Shown: in pieces, positions 60,727 to 64,000 of the stretch
How positions within the stretch are numbered: the first letter of the stretch is position 1
Layout of the letters: each line of letters starts with the position of its first letter
Translations under genes and position numbers: made by a program
Source of the DNA: Aliarcobacter sp.
Lineage (GTDB): Bacteria; Campylobacterota; Campylobacteria; Campylobacterales; Arcobacteraceae
Reading direction: 5' to 3'
Length of the DNA: 64,000 nucleotides
Assembly (NCBI GenBank): GCA_028690445.1
Contig: JAQVBE010000007.1
Location: 85,985 to 149,984 of the forward strand
Notes under the pieces: generated by a model
Told to the model about the DNA's origin: nothing
Databases searched by the model: none
The model's input: the letters and a program-made list of their open reading frames with translations, nothing else

Positions 60727-61967
60727 TCTTTTAAAGCTTGTTCTCTTAACTTATCTTTTTTACTTTTTCTTGCACCTTTTATAGGTTCATTTCCTTTTTC
60801 TTTTTTTTCTAGTGTTCCAACTAGTTCGAAACCAATTATTTGCTCTTTTTCAAGTTTTATATCACATCTTTTTTCTATTAATGAAAAATGTTCAAAATCT
60901 TCAAGTCCTATAAAAGATATTGCGTCTCCACGTTTACCTGCCCTGCCCGTTCTTCCGATTCTATGGACATAATCAGCAGCTGCTCTTGGTAAATCAAAAT
61001 TTATTACACATGAAATATCATCTATATGCAAACCCCTAGCTGCAATATCAGTTGCAAATAAAATCTTGATTTTTTTGTTTTTAAAATTTTCTAAAGTATT
61101 ATTTCTTTCTTCTTGAAGTAAATCACCATGAAAAGACTCTGCATTTAATCCATATTTTCTAAACTTAGCGGCTATGTTGTCACAAGAGCGTTTATTTGCC
61201 ATAAAAACAAGTATTTGCTCCCAAGAGTGGCTTTGTATTAGATTTCTTAAAAGTGCGCTTCTGTTCTCTTTATTGACTGCTATTGCCCTTTGATTTATAG
61301 TTTGAACCGTTTGAGTTTCATCTTCTATAAAAACCTCTATTGCTGTTGTTGTAATTTTTGAAGCAATGTTTAACATCTTTTGTGGATAAGTTGCTGAAAA
61401 TAGTAAATTTTGTCTATTTTGTGGAAGAGATTTTAGAAGTTCTTCAAGTTCAACTTCAAATCCTAAATCAAGCATTTTATCTGCTTCATCTAAAATAAAA
61501 AATTTTACATTTGATAAATTTATCTGTTTTTTATCTAAAATATCAAGTAATCTTCCCGTAGTTGCAACAACAATATCACAACCTTTTTGTATATCTAAAA
61601 GCTGTTGTGTAAGACTTTCTCCACCTATAACACTTACAATCTTAGGTTTATTTCCAAAATATTTAGAAAAATCAATAAAAGCCTTTGATACTTGAAGAGC
61701 CAATTCTCTTGTAGGAGTTAAAACTAAAGTCGATATTTTTGCTTTTCCTTTATACTCTTTATCTTCTTCTTTATTTAATAATAGTTGTAAAATTGGTAAA
61801 ACAAAACTAGCAGTTTTTCCACTACCAGTTTGAGCTTTTGCCATAATATCCTTGTTTTCTAAAACAAGTGGAATTACCCTTTCTTGAATTACAGTTGGAT
61901 TTTTATAAGCATTCTCATCAAGTGCTTTATTTATTTTTTGTCTAAGACCTAAGTTTGAAAATGGCAT
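60723..61967 (-). CDS. DEAD-box ATP-dependent RNA helicase (RhlE-like)
   Basis: AQTGSGKTASFVLPILQ, PTRELALQV, DEADKMLDLGFE, SATYPQKM, HRIGRTGRAGKRG. Confidence 0.95.
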   Translation of the reverse strand: MPFSNLGLRQKINKALDENAYKNPTVIQERVIPLVLENKDIMAKAQTGSGKTASFVLPILQLLLNKEEDKEYKGKAKISTLVLTPTRELALQVSKAFIDFSKYFGNKPKIVSVIGGESLTQQLLDIQKGCDIVVATTGRLLDILDKKQINLSNVKFFILDEADKMLDLGFEVELEELLKSLPQNRQNLLFSATYPQKMLNIASKITTTAIEVFIEDETQTVQTINQRAIAVNKENRSALLRNLIQSHSWEQILVFMANKRSCDNIAAKFRKYGLNAESFHGDLLQEERNNTLENFKNKKIKILFATDIAARGLHIDDISCVINFDLPRAAADYVHRIGRTGRAGKRGDAISFIGLEDFEHFSLIEKRCDIKLEKEQIIGFELVGTLEKKEKGNEPIKGARKSKKDKLREQALKD

Positions 61968-62157
61968 AAAAATCCTTTAATTGGTTGTTTGATTGGGTAT
62001 TTTATGATTATTTGCCTTTATTAAAACCAATAATCACAAATAAATTATAAAAATATCTAATTAATACTATTTACGCTACCCTAAAATAACTTTAAGTAGT
62101 TTTTTCAAGTAAAAATAAACTATTTAATCTTACTAAAACTACAAAAAAGGATTTCCC

Positions 62158-63150
62158 ATCTCTCTTACAAATAAATCAATAGAAATTGTTACTATTCCAG
62201 CAACAAAAAGCACTACTTTGAACAGAAAAAATGTAGGTATTAAATTAGACGAAAATCTAATCTTAGAAATCTTATCAAAAAGCTATGCAAAGGTTGTTAT
62301 TACTGTTATTGAAAATGAAGATGATTTAAAATCTTTAATAAAAAGAAAACCTGATTTAGTATTTTCAGGGATTAAATACTTCAATTTTGAAAACCAAGAA
62401 ATTTGGCTTAGTGATTATCTAAAAAAACATAAAATTGATTATATAACTTCAAATAAAGAAGCCCTAGATAACGAATATGACAAAAATCATGCCAAACTTA
62501 TAATAAAAGAAGCAAATATAAATACAGCAAAATTTTTTACAACTCAACCCGATGAACATGAAACAGAAAATTCACTTCCTGTGACTTTTCCATTATTCTT
62601 AAAACCTGTGAATAAAAACAATCCTGAGGATATAAATGCACAATCTGTAGTTTTTGATTTCAAAAAATATCAAGCAAAAGTTTTAGATATTTATAACACA
62701 AAAAAATCTCGTACTTTAGTAGAAAACTACTTATCAGGAAAAGAATATAGTGTTTCTATTGTAGAAAATAAATCAAAAAATATTTTGATGATTTTACCTG
62801 TTGAAATTATTGCAGTTAAAAATAAAAATGGACATCGTATTCTTGATTATGATGCAAGAAAAGATAATTTGGAAGAAGTTATTGAAGTAAGTGATAAAAA
62901 AATTCGTAAAGAACTCTCTCTTTTAGCTTTTAATTCTTTTGTAGCTTTGGGTGGAAAAACAATAGGAACAGTCAATATAAAAATGAGTTACAATGGGATT
63001 TTACATTTTCTAGAAGCTAATTTTATGCCTAGTTTTGATGAGAGTTATTTCTATAAAGCATTCAAAATAAATGAAAATATGGATTATGAACAAATGATTT
63101 TTAAAATTGCAGAGGCAGGGATGGTTTTAACTGAGGATATTGAGATTTAA
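62158..63150 (+). CDS. D-alanine-D-alanine ligase-like ATP-grasp protein; proposed ATC start at 62158 (track start 62218)
   Basis: RKPDLVFSGIKYF, FPLFLKPVNKNNPED, LVENYLSGKEYSVSIVE; in-frame upstream (I)SLTNKSIEIVTIPATKSTT after AAAAAAGG. Confidence 0.75.
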   Translation: MSLTNKSIEIVTIPATKSTTLNRKNVGIKLDENLILEILSKSYAKVVITVIENEDDLKSLIKRKPDLVFSGIKYFNFENQEIWLSDYLKKHKIDYITSNKEALDNEYDKNHAKLIIKEANINTAKFFTTQPDEHETENSLPVTFPLFLKPVNKNNPEDINAQSVVFDFKKYQAKVLDIYNTKKSRTLVENYLSGKEYSVSIVENKSKNILMILPVEIIAVKNKNGHRILDYDARKDNLEEVIEVSDKKIRKELSLLAFNSFVALGGKTIGTVNIKMSYNGILHFLEANFMPSFDESYFYKAFKINENMDYEQMIFKIAEAGMVLTEDIEI

Positions 63151-63304
63151 GGTTTATATTTTTTAATTTATATCAACTCGTTATCTTTAAATAAAAATAA
63201 GAGTTAATTATTCATTTAATTTCAAAAGCCTTCGATAAAAATTTTAATTTTAGTCTGCATACTATATAATCCGAAAAAAATTAATCTAAAAAAAAGGTAT
63301 TCAA

Positions 63305-63871
63305 ATAGAAAACTCAAAAGTAAAAATAAGTATTTTAGTGATTGTATTACTAATTATAGGAATTATTATTTTATTCTTTATTCCACAAACTCATGATTAT
63401 ATTGTTAGTTCATTTTTTCAAATATTATTTGGCGCAATTTGGACTTACGAAGCTTTATTAACTTCATATAATATTCCATTATGGACATTATTAGTTATTT
63501 CAATTTTAGGACTTATTACTATAATAAGGTTTCTTATAAACTTCCAAAACAATGATAAACCTGAATATCTTTCATATAAAGAAGATTTTATATATGAAGC
63601 AAAATGGAGATGGAAATGGACAAAAGATGAAATATCAAATATTCAATGTTTCTGTCCTACTTGTGATTCTACATTAGTATATGATGATAGTTCTTGTAGT
63701 ACAAGATACACAGATGTTGTAAAAACAGATTTTATTTGTGAAAATTGTAAATCACAAATTATAACAAGTATTCATGGTGGGAATAATACTTATGCCATAA
63801 ATGCAGTAAAACGAGAAATTCAAAGACGAATTAGAACAAATGAGTATAAAACAACACAAAATAAAAGCTAA
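63305..63871 (+). CDS. hypothetical membrane protein with two hydrophobic segments and a Cys-rich zinc-ribbon-like tail; proposed ATA start at 63305 (track start 63338)
   Basis: CFCPTCDSTLVYDDSS...FICENCKSQI; AAAAAGG 7 nt before ATA. Confidence 0.7.
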   Translation: MENSKVKISILVIVLLIIGIIILFFIPQTHDYIVSSFFQILFGAIWTYEALLTSYNIPLWTLLVISILGLITIIRFLINFQNNDKPEYLSYKEDFIYEAKWRWKWTKDEISNIQCFCPTCDSTLVYDDSSCSTRYTDVVKTDFICENCKSQIITSIHGGNNTYAINAVKREIQRRIRTNEYKTTQNKS

Positions 63872-63874
63872 ACT

Positions 63875-64000
63875 GGGACTGTTAGAAATTCCGTGTCAAT
63901 CTGATAAAATAATATCAAGGATTGACAATGGAAGAGAGAATAAATTTTGACTTCAATGAAGTTTTAGAACAATTTAGAAATGGTAAAAATCTTACAGGTA
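63875..64000 (+). mobile_element. second IS256-like element, left end only (truncated by window)
   Basis: GGGACTGTTAGAAATTCCGTGTCAATCTGATAAAATAA resembles the left end at 5268; ORF from 63928 MEERINFDFNEVLEQFRNGKNLTG... Confidence 0.85.

Overview
AT-rich chromosomal window. The gene order and proteins look like a Campylobacterota genome, probably Arcobacter/Aliarcobacter (inferred from the sequence, no search run). Most of it is dense housekeeping operons: mtaB-mscS-aroB, carB, xseB/metX, hemF, ftsA/ftsZ/ppiD, recD2-like, fliK-like/flhX/mrdA/fliP, a TolC/adaptor/RND efflux operon, tatD-mltD-rlpA-hisB-kdsC-lptC-lptA-engB, hslUV-rplI, ubiX-coaD-tmk-hisS-speA-cysE-tauE, and two DEAD-box helicases. 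Accessory patches are: (i) 5.27-7.95 kb, an intact IS256-family element, a HigBA-type TA pair and an unusual tRNA-Glu with a long inverted repeat next to it; (ii) 24.1-28.8 kb, a broken tyrosine integrase, an MBOAT/SGNH acyltransferase pair and small orphan ORFs; (iii) a decayed transglutaminase near 44.2-44.7 kb; (iv) a serine-recombinase-like protein at 53.8 kb lacking key catalytic residues; (v) a second IS256-like element running off the right edge. Main leads: three genes whose best-supported starts are AUA/AUC/AUU codons, the tRNA-Glu with C37, the apparently catalytically dead serine recombinase, and an RND permease split at an A7 run. No CRISPR array was seen and I did not find a clear new defence system.
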